A DNA stretch of 64,000 nt. Source: Neoceratodus forsteri. Its lineage: Eukaryota; Chordata; Ceratodontiformes; Ceratodontidae. This document shows positions 43,640 to 55,216 of the stretch, piece after piece. The notes below the pieces were generated by a model. The model did no database searches. It was not told the DNA's origin and was given only the letters and a program-made list of their open reading frames with translations. Numbering within the stretch: position 1 is the stretch's first letter; every line of letters begins with the position of its first letter. Where the stretch lies: NCBI GenBank assembly GCA_016271365.2, contig CM028130.1, positions 467,017,501-467,081,500 on the forward strand. The letters are read 5' to 3'. A program made the position numbers and the translations under genes.

Positions 43640-46600
43640 CACAACTCACCACCACATCCACACCCATTTTAATCAAGGGGAAATTCAGCCTCACCACAGA
43701 CCCGTTTCTAGACAGAACTTAGTACCATGACTCTGGAACCACATGTCATGGGGGCACAACACCCCCATGAAATTGACTATCCATTTCACTCCACAGCTCA
43801 CAGCACATACATTCGCCTTGATATGTGGGTAACCTCTGCCCCCTCACTCCGATGGTGTTAGACTCCATCATCACTCCACTAGTCATTTCGGTCCCCCATC
43901 TGCCTACACTTGCTGTATGACACTGTGACACCCAAATCCCCTTCTTAGCATATGGACCCACTATTGATACGAGACCAAGACATCACCTCTTGGATTCAAA
44001 AAGAGACCTCTGATTTCATTACCAATAACATGGTAGGCCCTACCATGCAAGCACAGTATGGCAGGCCTATAAAGTCAACATCAGGGGCAAGATAATTGGG
44101 TATGCTGCACACAGGAAGAAGCTGCATGAAAAACTGCTGATGGACCAGGAAAAAGAATTAAGGGACAATAAACCTACCTCTAAAGGCCCTTCCATGTCAC
44201 ACCCCTGACTCTGGCCTCTAAGTCTATTGTTTGGTTACGGTTAGAAATCTACACACTCATCTCTCACAAAGCAGAAGTTGTGATTCTTCACCTTAAACAT
44301 AGATACTGGGAAGGTGGAGAAAGCAGTGGAACGATATTAGCATACTGACTGTGTAAACAACAGATAGACAGACATAATGCTGTCATGAGACACCAGGACA
44401 GCCATATTGCAACCTCTACAGAGGATGTCAACAACATTGTATGCAGCTTTTATGCATTCTGTATGTGTCACCCAACCACCAGAGACTGGAGGCATTACTT
44501 CCTTTCTCTAATCTGTCACCCTCTCAAAATCCACCCCAGAGCAAACAGCCACTCTAGACAAACCCCTCATGGAGAGTAAAGTACAGCAAGTCTTTTTATC
44601 CCTTAATTCAGGGAATGCTCCAGGGGGAAGGCTTCCCAGTGAAGTTCTTTAAACCGCTGGCTAATCTGATCTCACCCATCCTCTGTCAAGTATATCAGGA
44701 GGTGGAGCAATCCAGTACCCTACCACCCACCCTTTGAGAGGCCACTATCACTGTCCTTCCCAAAATGGGCAAGAACCACACAGTCCCAGCCGGCTACCAC
44801 CCAATATCACTCATAAACATTGATAGCAAGAGGTGCACCAAAATACTGGCTACCAGATTTGAACCTATCCTCCCTCTTCTAATACATCCATCCTAATCTG
44901 GTTTCATCAAGGGCCACCGCAGCTCAGACCACATCAGATCCTTTGCCAGCCTTATCCAGGTAGCCAAAACCTACCCCACACCGGATGCTTCAATTGTCAT
45001 TGATTTTGAAAAACCTTTGATTCAGTCAAATGGAGTTATTTACATCAGGTTTTGGCTCAATTGGGGGTAGGAGAACACTTATGATCTTGGATCCAAACAA
45101 TTTATACCAAACCTTCAGCAAGTGTATTGACAAAATATCTTATTTTCAAGTCATTCCCTCTCTGCAAAGGCAGTAGACAGGGGTGCCTCCTATCCCCTAC
45201 TTTTTATTTTGGCTGTGGAGCCCCTGGCTGCTGCCATCCAGCAACAATGGCAAGTTATGGACATTGCTATTGAATTCAATGCATACTCCACCCTGATGCA
45301 TGCAGATGACCTCCTGATACTGCTGGGAGATGTCCCCTTCTCAATCCACCCCCTCACACTTCTCAACACATTTATATCTATATCAGGTCTGAAGATCAAT
45401 CATACCAAAACTGAAGTCCTCCCCCTAAATTCCAGTTGCATGGAAACCAATGTCACTAATACACGTTTGAAGTGGTCCCCAATTGAAATTACCTGTCTAG
45501 AGATCCATATTTCCCATAGCGTCTCTCACTGGTGGGAAGTCAACCTCACCCCGCTACTAGCAGAACTACACATGGAGTGTGACCATTGGAAACAACTCCA
45601 TTTAGCTATGGCTGGGTGAATAGCAGCCCTGAAAATGGTTGTGGCACCCAAACTGTTTTACATGCTTTCTCACCTGCCCTTTCCATCCCCCCAAAGTGGT
45701 TCTTCAGCATTGATAGGCTCACAGGCAGCTTCATATGGGATGGTCAATGCCCCATGTACAGCTGTAACAAGCTTAGGTCGCAATGGTATCAAGGAGGCTG
45801 GGGCCTACCCTGGTTGCTAGGGTATTTTTGGGCTTATCAGACTGCTCAAATAGTCCAGTTTTCCCCCCATTACTCCTTCCAGCCCTCAGTGGGTAAATAT
45901 GGAGTGTACCTTGAATGAAGACCACTCCCCAGCCCTATCTTTCTATTCCCCTCACTCTATATACTGAACTATCACCCCATACTTATGACCTCTGTAAGCT
46001 GCTGGAAGAAACTACATTAGTGGCTAGGAACCAACCCATCCCCCAGGGCGATGCTCCCCTTTGGGACAGCCCTGTTATAACTGTGGAGGGTAAACCTTTG
46101 GTCTGGACTACCTGGAAAGCCAAGAGGATCACTTTTGTTAAAGATATCCTGCAAGAAGGTGGACTACAGGTGAACTCCCTCTAATTACTGCAAAACAGGT
46201 GGACACTGCTACGAGTAGACTTTTGGCAATATCTACAAATCCATAGTGCACTCAATCACTCTTACAGCAAACCTAAACTGACATGCCACAACTCTCCTTT
46301 CCTTCTAGGTAAGTAGGTCACAGCAAATGGCTGTCAATCAAAATCTATAGCCTGATCAGAGACACTATCCCCAGTCAATCTTACTATTCTAGACATAAGT
46401 GGTCCACTATGCTTGAGATACCTATCTCAGATGAAGACTGGAAAAATAGTTGAGTCTTCTGTCACAAAGCATTCCAACACTTCCACAGTAGGCTGATTCA
46501 GAACAAAATCCTGCACTCCTGGTGCAGGTTCCCAGCAATCCTGCAGAAGATGAAACTGCTACCAGATGACCACTGTTGGGGATGTGGGAAGGCAGGAGCA

Positions 46601-47060
46601 GACTTACTGTACATCTTGTGGCCATGCCCTCACATGTCTGACTTCTGGTCTCAAATCTGCTAACCAGGGTAGGTAGTATTTAAGTGTCAAATCCCCAAAT
46701 CACTGGTTGTCCTCATGGCAGACCTGAAAACCAATACCCAAAGTATATCCCACACAAGTCAGAAGTGGCTGACACAGCTTAGTATGCAAGCCAAATGGCT
46801 CATACTGCACCGATAGCACTTAGCAGACATTTCTACCTTTCTGAGAGTGCTTGTCAGCCTGGTTCACACAGCTTCCCTAGACTGTCTCTCTCACCTGGTC
46901 ATTAGCATTTTACCAAGCTTTCTGCTAGTTTGGAAGCCATTCCTAATATATCTGCACCTTAGGGCGGGTATCGGTTAGATGCTGCAACCCCCCGATATCA
47001 TATGAACCCATGTTGCCTGCATCCTCCAACACTCTACAATATGTCTAAGAGCAATAAGCA
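43640..47060 (+). pseudogene. L1/Tx1-type LINE, ORF2 remnant, plus strand
   Basis: The ORF2 protein can be followed with many breaks: 'TSTEDVNNIVCSFYAF' (about 44411-44460), 'LPSEVL' and 'SAGYHPISLINI'-like phrases (44620-44830), 'SGFIKGHRSSDHIRSF' (44896-44945), a motif A 'IVIDFEK' near 44995, 'LFILAVEPLAAAIQQQ' (45195-45250), then 'HADDLLILLGD' at 45299-45330, where H replaces the usual Y of the YADD box, and 'SGLKINHTKTEVLPLNSS'. The C-terminal 'HCWGCGKAGADLLYILWPCP' cysteine cluster lies at about 46572-46631. It is a different LINE from the minus-strand L1 at 10069. The 5' part (43640-44400) is poorly preserved and the 3' end is not clearly defined. Confidence 0.8.
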
Positions 47061-47175
47061 CACTGCTTTCTCTCTAAGCTACATTATTAGTTACTGTTAG
47101 TATAGATGTGTTAACTTTGTTAGATATACTGTATTATATCAAATCCATATTTGCAATCCTTTATAGGCATAGATC
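47061..47175. other. Unassigned AT-rich stretch
   Basis: Probably the 3' untranslated end of the preceding LINE; no poly-A tail is visible. Confidence 0.35.
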
Positions 47176-47595
47176 TCACAGCATAGCAGTACTGTAGCAG
47201 GTAAAATAAATGTACGAGTGTCCACGCAACACAGTATTATCAGCGAAGGTGTATGCTATGTTACTTGCACACACTGTATGATCATTTTTGATCTCATCTG
47301 TGCTGTATGTGAAAGAAAATTGTTTGTCGTTGTGATTTGATGCCTGGCTTACATTTTGGATATAGTGTTGGAGGACTTTTCTGCAGTCTTTGGTGAAGAG
47401 TTGAGTATTTCTGGCAAGAGTATTGACCGAAAAGGCAGTCAATGGTGCTGTGAAGTACTGTGAGTTGAGACCAGATTCATCAATCAGTGTCTCATTTTCT
47501 TTTGGGATTTTTATTTTATTAAATTGTTTTATTTGAGTGTTTAGTATTGCTTGGGGAAGCAGGCCAATAGTGGTGGCTTTGGTTGAGGGAGGCTT
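47176..47595 (-). CDS. Unrecognised open reading frame, possibly a coding exon or retropseudogene
   Basis: On the minus strand the frame is open for 139 codons from just after a TAA (47596-47598) to a stop at 47176-47178, with no ATG at its beginning; an internal start would give 88 residues. The protein is of ordinary composition, with 'TTIGLLPQAILNTQIKQF', 'DESGLNSQYFTAPLTAFSVN' and 'KDCRKVLQHYIQNVSQ'. The same frame is also open upstream from 47599 to 47706 and again above the TAG at 47707-47709, as if a longer coding region had gained two stops. One of these lies beside a G-run that could shift length. I do not recognise the family, see no signal peptide or membrane segment, and find no match to the flanking LINEs. 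It could be an exon, a processed pseudogene or part of an unknown element. Confidence 0.3.
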   Translation of the reverse strand, partial: KPPSTKATTIGLLPQAILNTQIKQFNKIKIPKENETLIDESGLNSQYFTAPLTAFSVNTLARNTQLFTKDCRKVLQHYIQNVSQASNHNDKQFSFTYSTDEIKNDHTVCASNIAYTFADNTVLRGHSYIYFTCYSTAML

Positions 47596-47799
47596 TTACC
47601 CCCCCCTCCCCTTTTGTGCCTGGATGATCTGGAGTTGTGCTGCCTGGGACTGAGCAGGAGCTGTTCTCATTTTCTCCCCAGGGAGTTGGGGGTTATTGGG
47701 GGGCTCCTAAGCTACTCCAGAGTCAGCCTTGTTAGTCTGGCCCTGGGATAGCTGTAGCAGTGGGTCCCGGTAGTACAATAGAACCTGATTAAGCAAATC

Positions 47800-48660
47800 G
47801 GAGGTGTGTGGGGGGGGGGCCTGCTCCCTGTGGCTTGGCCTGTGGATATCTCTGGGCTTATTCGAGACTGTATCCTTCTATGGACTTGCACCAAGACTAT
47901 ATATTTTTGTATAAGCTTTTTACTGGATCCTGGTTCCATCTAATGAAGGAAAGTGTGTGTGGTGAGAGGGCCTCACTATCCTTATATATTCGGATTCTGT
48001 TCAAGGTTAACCATCACTGGCAGTGAGAGTGCCTTAAATTGCAAATGAACTACTTATATATGGTTTGTTTTTGAATGTTTTTATCCTACTGGTAGTGAGA
48101 GGACCTTTGGGACAAAAACTAGTTTTGAATTGTATTTTTGTTTTCCCCTTTTTTCCCTCCTCAGTGCTGTGAGAGGGTCCTGGGTGGGGAAGTTAATTAA
48201 TTTTGTTCTTGTTTTTTGTTCTGTTTTGAGTAAGGTGTAATTGTGTGGGGTTTTTGTTTATTTTTTAGGGTAATCTATGTATGAGGTGGTTAGGGTTTTA
48301 TTGAAGTGTTTGGTAGTTAGTTTGTTTTCTGCTTGTGGTATGTGTTGGCAGGTCCCCCCGGTCATGCGCTATTCGTCCTCTGATCTCTGTGCCCTCAGCC
48401 CCTTCCCCCCCCCATTTTCCATCTACCAGCACTGTCAGGCTCTTGGTATTGTAAGTAGGAGGGCTCAGGGTGGGTATGGCGGAGTCTGCGGACACTGGAG
48501 GGCGAATGAACGGACCTCTCAAATAGGGTTTGTTGGGTCCAGAAGACACCCTGGGGCAAAATGGAGCCTGGAACTTGGAGTTCCATGTCTAATCTCCATA
48601 CCCAAGGGCACCACCTGTTTTGATGGGCAAGTAGCTGGGACAGATCTGGAGCCTCGTCCA
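47800..48660 (+). other. L2-type LINE 5' region
   Basis: G/T-rich sequence ahead of the endonuclease. The phrase 'gtgagaggncct' recurs near 47961, 48097 and 48169 at ~75-135-bp spacing. The open frame from 48277 runs into the endonuclease, but its first ~125 residues show no domain. The 5' boundary of the element is uncertain. Confidence 0.45.
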
Positions 48661-49300
48661 ACTCTGGCGGTGTTGTACAATGCTAGATCTGTTAAAAACA
48701 AGTCTGCTATTATTGCCGACTTTGTTGCAACAGCAGATCTGGCTTGCAACACTGAGACCTGGCTGGATCAAAATGCTGGACCCATGTTGGAGGTAGTACT
48801 CAGTGATTCACCTCCCGAGATTGGACCTTGGGGGGGATAGCAGTTTCTTTCAAGACCGGATTGGGACTCACGAGTGTACTAGTTGATGAGGCTGAATCCT
48901 TTGAGTTTACTATAGTAGCTGGTGTGGGTTGCAGGATAGCCCTCATCTACCATCCACCAGGGGATGAGAGACAATTCCTGCAGGAAGTGGCAGACTTCAT
49001 CGCTGATATGGCATTGGAGTCACCCATATTGATAGTTCTGGGTTACTTCAATGCTTGGGTCGATGATGAATTCTCATCTTTTGGTCAGCACTTCCTCCAG
49101 CTGATGATATCGCTGGGCTTCACACAGATTGTTTCTTCGGCTACTCATAATCATGGTCACTCCTTGGATTTGGTTTTCCTCCTGGGGATTGAGGCCTCTG
49201 ATTTGGTGGTGGAACCAGTCAGTTGGTCTGATCACTACACCGTGGGCTTCAATTTTTGTGCTCCCCTTCATAGGTCTGCCCCTGTGGAGATGGTTTGATA
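48661..49300 (+). pseudogene. L2-type LINE endonuclease domain
   Basis: The frame ending at 48840 contains 'LAVLYNARSVKNKSAIIADF' and 'CNTETWLDQNAGP', the N and ETW boxes of an APE endonuclease. After a frameshift near 48830 the frame 48828-49298 continues 'GGIAVSFKTGLGLTSV', 'IALIYHPPG', 'ILIVLGYFNAWVD' (GYFN instead of GDFN, a loss at the catalytic aspartate) and 'VSWSDHYTVGFNF' (SDH box). The pattern is the L2 type common in fish and amphibians. Confidence 0.88.
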
Positions 49301-49307
49301 CTGCCCT

Positions 49308-51430
49308 TTGCGGGATGTGTGCCCTGAAGACCTGATGGTGGTATTGAACCTCTCAGAGCTTCCTGTTGCTAGCATGAGTCTGGAGTCATTGGTCCTGGCT
49401 TATAACCAGGCCAGTTCTTCGGCTCTTGACTCACTTGCTCCTGTCCATGTTCGTCCCCTCTCTCTCCACCCTCGGGCCCCATGGCTTGATGGGTCCTTGA
49501 GGGAGTTGCGACGTGTGGGACGACGGTTAGAGCATTGTTGGCGGAAATCTGTTCTAGAAGCCGACCGCCTTAGTTTGGAGGGGCATTATCAGCTCTACCA
49601 ATCAAAGATATCCCACAAGAAGGCAGAATTCCTGTTCAGGGAGATCGCTGTTGCTCAAAATCGACCAGCTCAGCTTTTCAGAACTGTGGACAGGCTGTGC
49701 AACCCAGCCTGTCTCCAGCTCTGTCAAGCCTTTTCACAAAAGAAGTGTGATGAGATTGCTCAATTCTTTGTGAATAAGGTGGCCGACATGAGATCAGAGA
49801 TCCACCAGACATACTCTATGGGGATGCTGTTGGTCGGCGTTTGGCCACAGTACCCTGGGCCTCCTGGAGTTCCTTTGACCTGCTGAAGTTCGAGGATGTT
49901 GTGCAGATTTTCCAGCGGATGCACACTACGTGCTGTAGTTTAGATCCAGGTCCAACTTCCCTGATTTTGGGTTGTGTTGAGATCGTGGGCCCATTTCTGG
50001 CTCAAATAATCTTGTGCTCCTAGAATTGGGTGAGTTTCCTAGCTTCTTGAAGGAAATGGTGGTGACTCCCCTTTTGAAGAAAGCTTCTTTGGACCCAGAT
50101 ATTTTTGCCAACTACAGACCTATCTCTAATCTTCCCTTTATTGGGAAGGTTATTGAGAAGGTAGTGGCAATCCAGCTGGAGGACCATTTGACCATCCATA
50201 ATATCTACGAACCTCTCCAGTCTGGTTTTCATAAGAGGCATAGTACTGGAACTGCTCTGGTTCGGGTGCTCAATGATCTCCTGATGGCAAGAGATCGGGG
50301 AAACTGTTCTATCTTGGTTCTCCTTGATCTCTCTTCAGCATTTGACACTGTAGACCATGGGGTTTTGCTCGAATGACTGGGGTCCATCTGTGGACTGTCT
50401 GGTACAGTGTTCAGATGGTTTACATCTTTCCTATCTGGGAAAATACAGAGAGTTGTGTCTGGGATTTTTTTCCTCTGACCCCTTCTCTCTGCAGTGTGGG
50501 GTTCCCCAGGGCTTGGTGCTTTCCCCCATATTGTTTGCAGTGTATATGCTGCCCCTTGGAGACATTGTTAGATGGTATGGGCTGAGGTTTCACTGCTATG
50601 CTGATGATACCCAGCTCTATCTGTCTTTTGGTCCCGACCAGGATAGTACTTTCTCGGTATTTAATAACTGCCTCACTGAAATCCATGACTGGATGAATTC
50701 AAGCTGGTTAAAGTTGAACGCCAGTAAGACCGAGGTGTTGGTTGTGGACCCAGGTCATGGGATAGAGGGGTTGAGGTCTGATCTTTCCTCCATTTTTTTC
50801 TGGGGGTGGGGATCAGCTCTTTACCTCTGAACGGGGGCATAACCTGGAAATGGTACTTGACGACGGGCTGACCCTTCGTTATCAGGTGTCAGCAGTCATT
50901 AAGTCTGCATTTTACCATCTTAGGAACATTGTCAGGGTGAAGCACCTTGTTCCATCTGGTGATCTACCTGTGTTGATCCACGCCTTTGTGACCTCTTGCC
51001 TAGACTACTGCAACTCCCTTTGCCTGGGGCCTCCTAGGGTTGATATCCGCTGCTTACAGCTAGTGCAGAATGCTGCTGCTAGGTTGTTGACAGGGGTATC
51101 AAGAAGGACACATATTACCCCTGTTTTGCACGATCTGCACTGGCTGCCTAAACAGTGGCGGATCACCTTTTAAGTAGGTCTTTTGACCTTCAAAGCCCTG
51201 CACGGACTTGGCCCCGACTGCTTGAAAGAGCTTCTGATTCCCTACAGCCCTGTATGACAGCTCCGTTCAGCTGACGAGGGGATGCTGGAGGTTCCGAGGG
51301 TTATTTTAAAATCTTCTGGGGCTCGGGCTTTTATGTTTGCAACCCCAACCCTCTAGAATTCTCTGCCTCGCCAACTTCAGGAATGCACGATCATGGTGAT
51401 TTTTAAGTGTGAACTTAAGGACTATCTGTG
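49308..51430 (+). pseudogene. L2-type LINE reverse transcriptase and C-terminus
   Basis: The 192-residue linker (49308-49886) includes 'RAPWLDGSLRELRRVGRRLE'. The reverse transcriptase shows '[20 protein letters not shown]' and '[17 protein letters not shown]' (50055-50170), '[19 protein letters not shown]', '[17 protein letters not shown]' (motif A, 50314-50362), 'CGVPQGLVLSPILFAVYMLP' and 'CYADDTQLYLSF' (catalytic box 50597-50608). The C-terminus has 'LDYCNSLCLGPPRV' and 'LVQNAAARLLTGVSRRTH' (51001-51110). Frameshifts near 49880, 50010, 50375 and 50830 and a stop at 51172 break it. Confidence 0.9.
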
Positions 51431-51590
51431 GAATCAAGCTTTTATGACTTGATATCATTGTTAATCTGATTTTATATATGTTTTCTTTGTTTTTATTGTT
51501 CATTCTGTACAATGCCTTGGTGCTTGTAAGGTGCTTAACAAATGTAGTTTTATTATTATTATTACTAAAATTAATAAAAAATATTAACCA
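51431..51590 (+). other. L2-type LINE 3' end
   Basis: 'gtacaatgccttggtgcttg', 'taaggtgcttaacaaatg' and the tail 'tttattattattattac' are the characteristic short-repeat 3' end of L2 elements. It abuts a Penelope-like fragment. Confidence 0.85.
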
Positions 51591-52056
51591 CAAGCATGAT
51601 GGGATGAGCCCTGGCCATTGCTTTAGCTTCCCATTCTGTTTTGTATTGTTTTTCTAGATCTTCCCCCAAAAATGTATTCACTAATGCCCTTACTTCCTCC
51701 ATGGGGTTATTCTGTGATTTTCAATAGTTTTTATGTACATTTAATTGTCAAAGGATTTTCTGTCTCTAGTATTCCAGATCCATGATAATGCCCCCCCCCC
51801 ATCTGCCTTCTTAATAACAATAGTAACTCCTAAGTATTCTTAGGCAGAGAGATTAAACTTTTGTCATCTGTCCGTCTGGTTTTTCTCCTGTCTAGTCAGG
51901 TCTCTGTCAACTAATTCCATGTATGCTGTAATATTAGCCAGCAGTTGACCTAGTAGGAGAAATTGCAATTTAAGAACTAGATTTTTTGCCAGAATGTTTT
52001 CCTTTTCTACAGGATCTGGTTTGTCTTCAACCATGCTGAAAAAAGTATTTAATATG
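51591..52056 (-). pseudogene. Penelope-like element, inner fragment
   Basis: On the minus strand, in shifting frames, 'IKKADGGG' followed by 'IIMDLEY' is read across 51770-51830. This matches the 'KPADKGGAIVV' motif of Penelope-like reverse transcriptases. 'LGEDLEKQYKTEWEAKAMAR' and 'HPIMLVV' follow at 51590-51690. Upstream, 'EDKPDPVEKENILAKNLVLK' is readable near 52000. It belongs with the fragments at 53655-53830 and 58141-58400; the LTR and the CR1 were inserted between them. Confidence 0.65.
52053..52056. other. 4-bp target-site duplication of the LTR, left copy
   Basis: 'tatg' here and at 53655-53658 directly flank the LTR. Confidence 0.8.
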
Positions 52057-53654
52057 TGTAACCCCTCACCCCTGCCTTTTTACTAAAACGACAGGTGGCA
52101 TGCTGTTGGCGTTGGCAGCAATACCTGGTGGGGACCTGGGTTCGGGGAGGATGAGGTTACCTGGCACAAGGGACCTAAGTTTGGCTACTCTGCACAGGGG
52201 CACCCAAGTAAATCCAACTACAGGAAGCAATAACTGTAATGTCCAGAACCAGGATTGGGATTTTTCAGTGTGGCTTTATTCAAAACTAGCTGAACATAAC
52301 AAAGCATAGATGGTCCCCCCCAAGGGGCTACGTTCACTGTATATGCAGATTAGAGACTACAAGGCGGTCCACTTGAAGAATGAACCCATTTCCACTGTGG
52401 TCTGGCTCTGGACCCACCAGGCACTCAGCCCGGACTTGCATGCGCTTTGGATACACAGCCTGACTGGCCCGGCTCCCCTGCCGGCCACTTGACTGACGGT
52501 CCATTTGAAGAATGAACCCAACTTTACTTGGAGTGACTCCCATCAAACAAGGAGTATATTTCCCAAACTGTGGCTCTCCACACCACTTAGAGTCTGCGAC
52601 TCTTAGAGAGATTTAATTTCTTACTTCCTTCAGACTCCCATCAAACAAGGAGACTCCCATCAAACAAGGAGTATATTTCCTCATCCTGTGGATCCCCACA
52701 CCACTTAGAGTCTGCGACTCCTAGAGAGATTTACCAATTTGTGACCCACGTCTGGGTACCTACCTCATCACTGGCCAGGCGCATGAGGCAAGTAGCAATC
52801 ACAGAAGAAATCCGTAGAGGTGGACCTGGTTACTAAAGATGGGGGGGTGTTCCCACCTCCAGCTCCCACAGCCCATACCCGGCCATTTCTCTGGACAAAC
52901 AGAAACTTAAACTTTGTAGATTAAACCGTGGATGACCTGAAGCACCCCCTCTACAACAGTACTTGAAATCCATTCAGACTGTAAACTTTAAACTACTCCA
53001 TTTGTTTGTCCTAGTACAATAGGCCTCCCAAATAGTAGTTCACATCCCAGCTTTTTCTTCATATTTGCCAAACTGAAGAAAACATATTGTTTGCCCTCTC
53101 AAATAGAGTACAACACTCACCCTTTCGTTGCAGGTGCCCCACAGGCGAAGTACCACTTCTTTCACTGTTATACCAGAACAGAAACTGTAAACAGGCAGCT
53201 TTCTTCTGTCGTGGAAAATTAGGGGATTGCCCCTGGAATCCACAGAGGGACTTTTCTTTTCCATCCCCCCCCGGAGGGAGGGGGCACTGAGACCTGGACA
53301 GCGGTCTCCACCACTTTAAACTGGACTCTAACTATTCTCCCAAGGTGGTAAACAGAAAAACACTTCCTTCCTGCTTGGAGGTAAACAGGAGACCTCCTTC
53401 CTGCTTGGAGGTAAACAGACAACTGACTTTGAAAACTCCCAAAGTTCTAACTCACTCCCTGTGCTGCAGATTCCAATGTGGCTTATGCAGCTGCGACAGT
53501 TCTAAGGTGATGTCATCTCTCAAGTCTCAGCTGTGACTGAGAACAGAGTGAGACAGTGTGAAACCCATTTAACTGGAGTTTCACAAGCTGCCTTCCCTGC
53601 CTACCACTAGGTCTTACTGGGATCCTAGTAACACCGGCTAGCAAGGGGGTTACA
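52057..53654 (-). mobile_element. Complete solo LTR (retroviral type), 1.6 kb
   Basis: The ends are tgtaacccc (52057) and ggggttaca (53654), so TG...CA with short inverted repeats, and 'tatg' is duplicated on both sides. A polyadenylation signal AATAAA (minus strand) lies near 52270. It matches 19034-20486 on the other strand. Unlike that copy, it carries a ~120-bp tandem duplication around 52520-52730 ('catcaaacaaggagtatattt', then a 'cttagagtctgcgactc' phrase, each twice) and a short doubled 'ctgcttggaggtaaacag' near 53370-53420. There are no internal genes, so the element has recombined to a solo LTR. Confidence 0.88.
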
Positions 53655-53830
53655 TATGAAAATGATCAAATATTCTGTAAAATTTCTAAATATCAAACTT
53701 CAGATGAAACATGTTCATTTTGTCATGGGGACAGAAAGAATGTCCATAATTTAGTACTTTCTCTTCCACTGTTGTTAGGTTATGTTTTGATATGTTAAAA
53801 ACTATGTTGTGGTTTTCTTTTGATTTCTCA
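53655..53830 (-). pseudogene. Penelope-like element, N-terminal RT region fragment
   Basis: On the minus strand 'IVFNISKHNLTTVEEKVLNY' and 'GHSFCPHDKMNMFHLKFDI' lead to a stop and 'KFYRIFDHF'. This is the 'NLS..LT..E..VL.KGL.F.P' entry segment of vertebrate Penelope-like ORFs. It is cut on one side by the LTR (duplication tatg) and on the other by the CR1 near 53815-53840. Confidence 0.75.
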
Positions 53831-54280
53831 CTGCCACCCTCTCTCCTATGGTTTCTCTCTCTCTTTTTCTCTTTCTAGTTCTTTTGCATTGCCTGACTTT
53901 GGACCTGATCCTGTAGCACCTTGTTTCATAAATTCACTCTGTCCACCTCCTTTCTGCTGCCATCCCCTGCATTGTCCCCTGTCTGATCTTGGGCTTTTCC
54001 ATCTTGGCTTCCCTCTGCCTAAAGAATAGGAGTCCCTAGGGCCATTTTGTCTTCTATTTTCACACAGCTGTCAGAACTATACAAGTTGCTGTCAGAATCT
54101 GGATTATACCAGTACTGTTGTCTATAGTGGATGTGGAGCAGCAGTGTTCAGAAAGACCTTCTGGACACTGCAGTGCTGTCCTATCTTCAGACACCTCTCT
54201 GTGTTGATGGAGGAGGTAGCTGAACTCTGAGCAGAGCTGGTGAGGATACAGGTGACCTTCCCCACCATACAGAGACCACC
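53831..54280 (+). other. CR1 5' untranslated region
   Basis: C/T-rich sequence preceding the CR1 ORF1. The start, somewhere in 53815-53840, coincides with the break in the Penelope-like frame. No long target duplication is visible, although a short 'tgttgt' occurs at both edges (about 53806 and 58140). Confidence 0.6.
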
Positions 54281-55122
54281 ATGTTCACCACCACTCCCTC
54301 AGAAGTTACCAAGAAGGAGGGAAGAATGGACTACAGTTGGCTCAGGGAGGGTGTGGGAGGCACACGGAGGCACATCCCTCAGCCAGTGGCACCTCACAAC
54401 TCGTATGCCATCCTGGCAGAGCATAGAGATTGTGCAGCATCTCCGGAAGTGAACACCATGGGGATTGAGGGGGGTCATCCAGGATGGAATCCCAAGGGCA
54501 GATGCAAGGAGAACACACAGGAGGAGGAAGCAAATTCTGGTTGGGGACTCCATTGTCCGGGGGATTGAGCTGGGATCAGGTAACAATGGTGAGAGGAAGG
54601 TAATGTGCCTACCTGGAGGTACAGTTTGGAAGGAGGGCAAGCAAATCCTTAGGATTGCAAAGGCAGGAGCAAGGAGGAGGGAACTGGACATCATTATTCA
54701 CTTGGGGACTAATGCCCTGGCTAGAGAGGGGGTAGATGTAGGAAGAGTACAGAAATAGTTCAGAGAGCTGGGGAGGAGTCTTGGGCAAATAGCACACTCT
54801 GTCACCTTCTTGAAGGTGCTACCTGTCCATGGCAAGGGGGGGGGGAGGAAGAGACATCTGCATCACTGAATTCAACAAATGGCTAAAGAAATGGTGTGGA
54901 GAGGTGGGGTATGGCTTCATTTGGCACTGGAACCTCACCTGGAGGGATGAAGGACTATATTCTCCAGATGGCCTGCATCTATCCAGGGGAGGCAAAAGTA
55001 TCCTCTCTGAGAAGTTTAAGTGCATCCTTAGTGATCATTTAAACTTGCCAAGGGGGGAAGGTATAGACAGTCAAGAGGATTATCATAGCCCCCCCCCCCA
55101 CACACACACACACAGGACATAA
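54281..55122 (+). pseudogene. CR1 ORF1 with SGNH/GDSL esterase domain, broken
   Basis: The frame pieces 54281-54568, 54465-54758 and 54829-55122 together make a CR1 ORF1. The esterase blocks are visible: 'ILVGDSIVRGIE' (block I, catalytic serine, about 54534-54570), 'LPGGTVWKEGK', 'DIIIHLGTNALA' (block III, normally GTND), and 'DGLHLSRGGKSILSEKF' (block V with the D-x-x-H pair, about 54967-55017). The N-terminal piece has 'NSYAILAEH'. It is disrupted by a frameshift near 54470-54540, a TAG at 54756 and a further frameshift near 54830. In chicken-type CR1 the esterase ORF1 precedes ORF2, as here. Confidence 0.85.
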
Positions 55123-55216
55123 CTGAAAGCAGTGAGGAACCAATAACTAGCATAATATGTAACTATAAAATTATTATGGTTACAAATGGGGGGAGAGAAC
55201 AGAAGACACATCACTA

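Noticed and set aside
47712..47939. 75-residue minus-strand ORF beginning MEPGSSKKL
   Set aside because: It lies in a different frame from the open frame at 47176-47595, over the 5' region of the L2-type LINE, and shows no domain.
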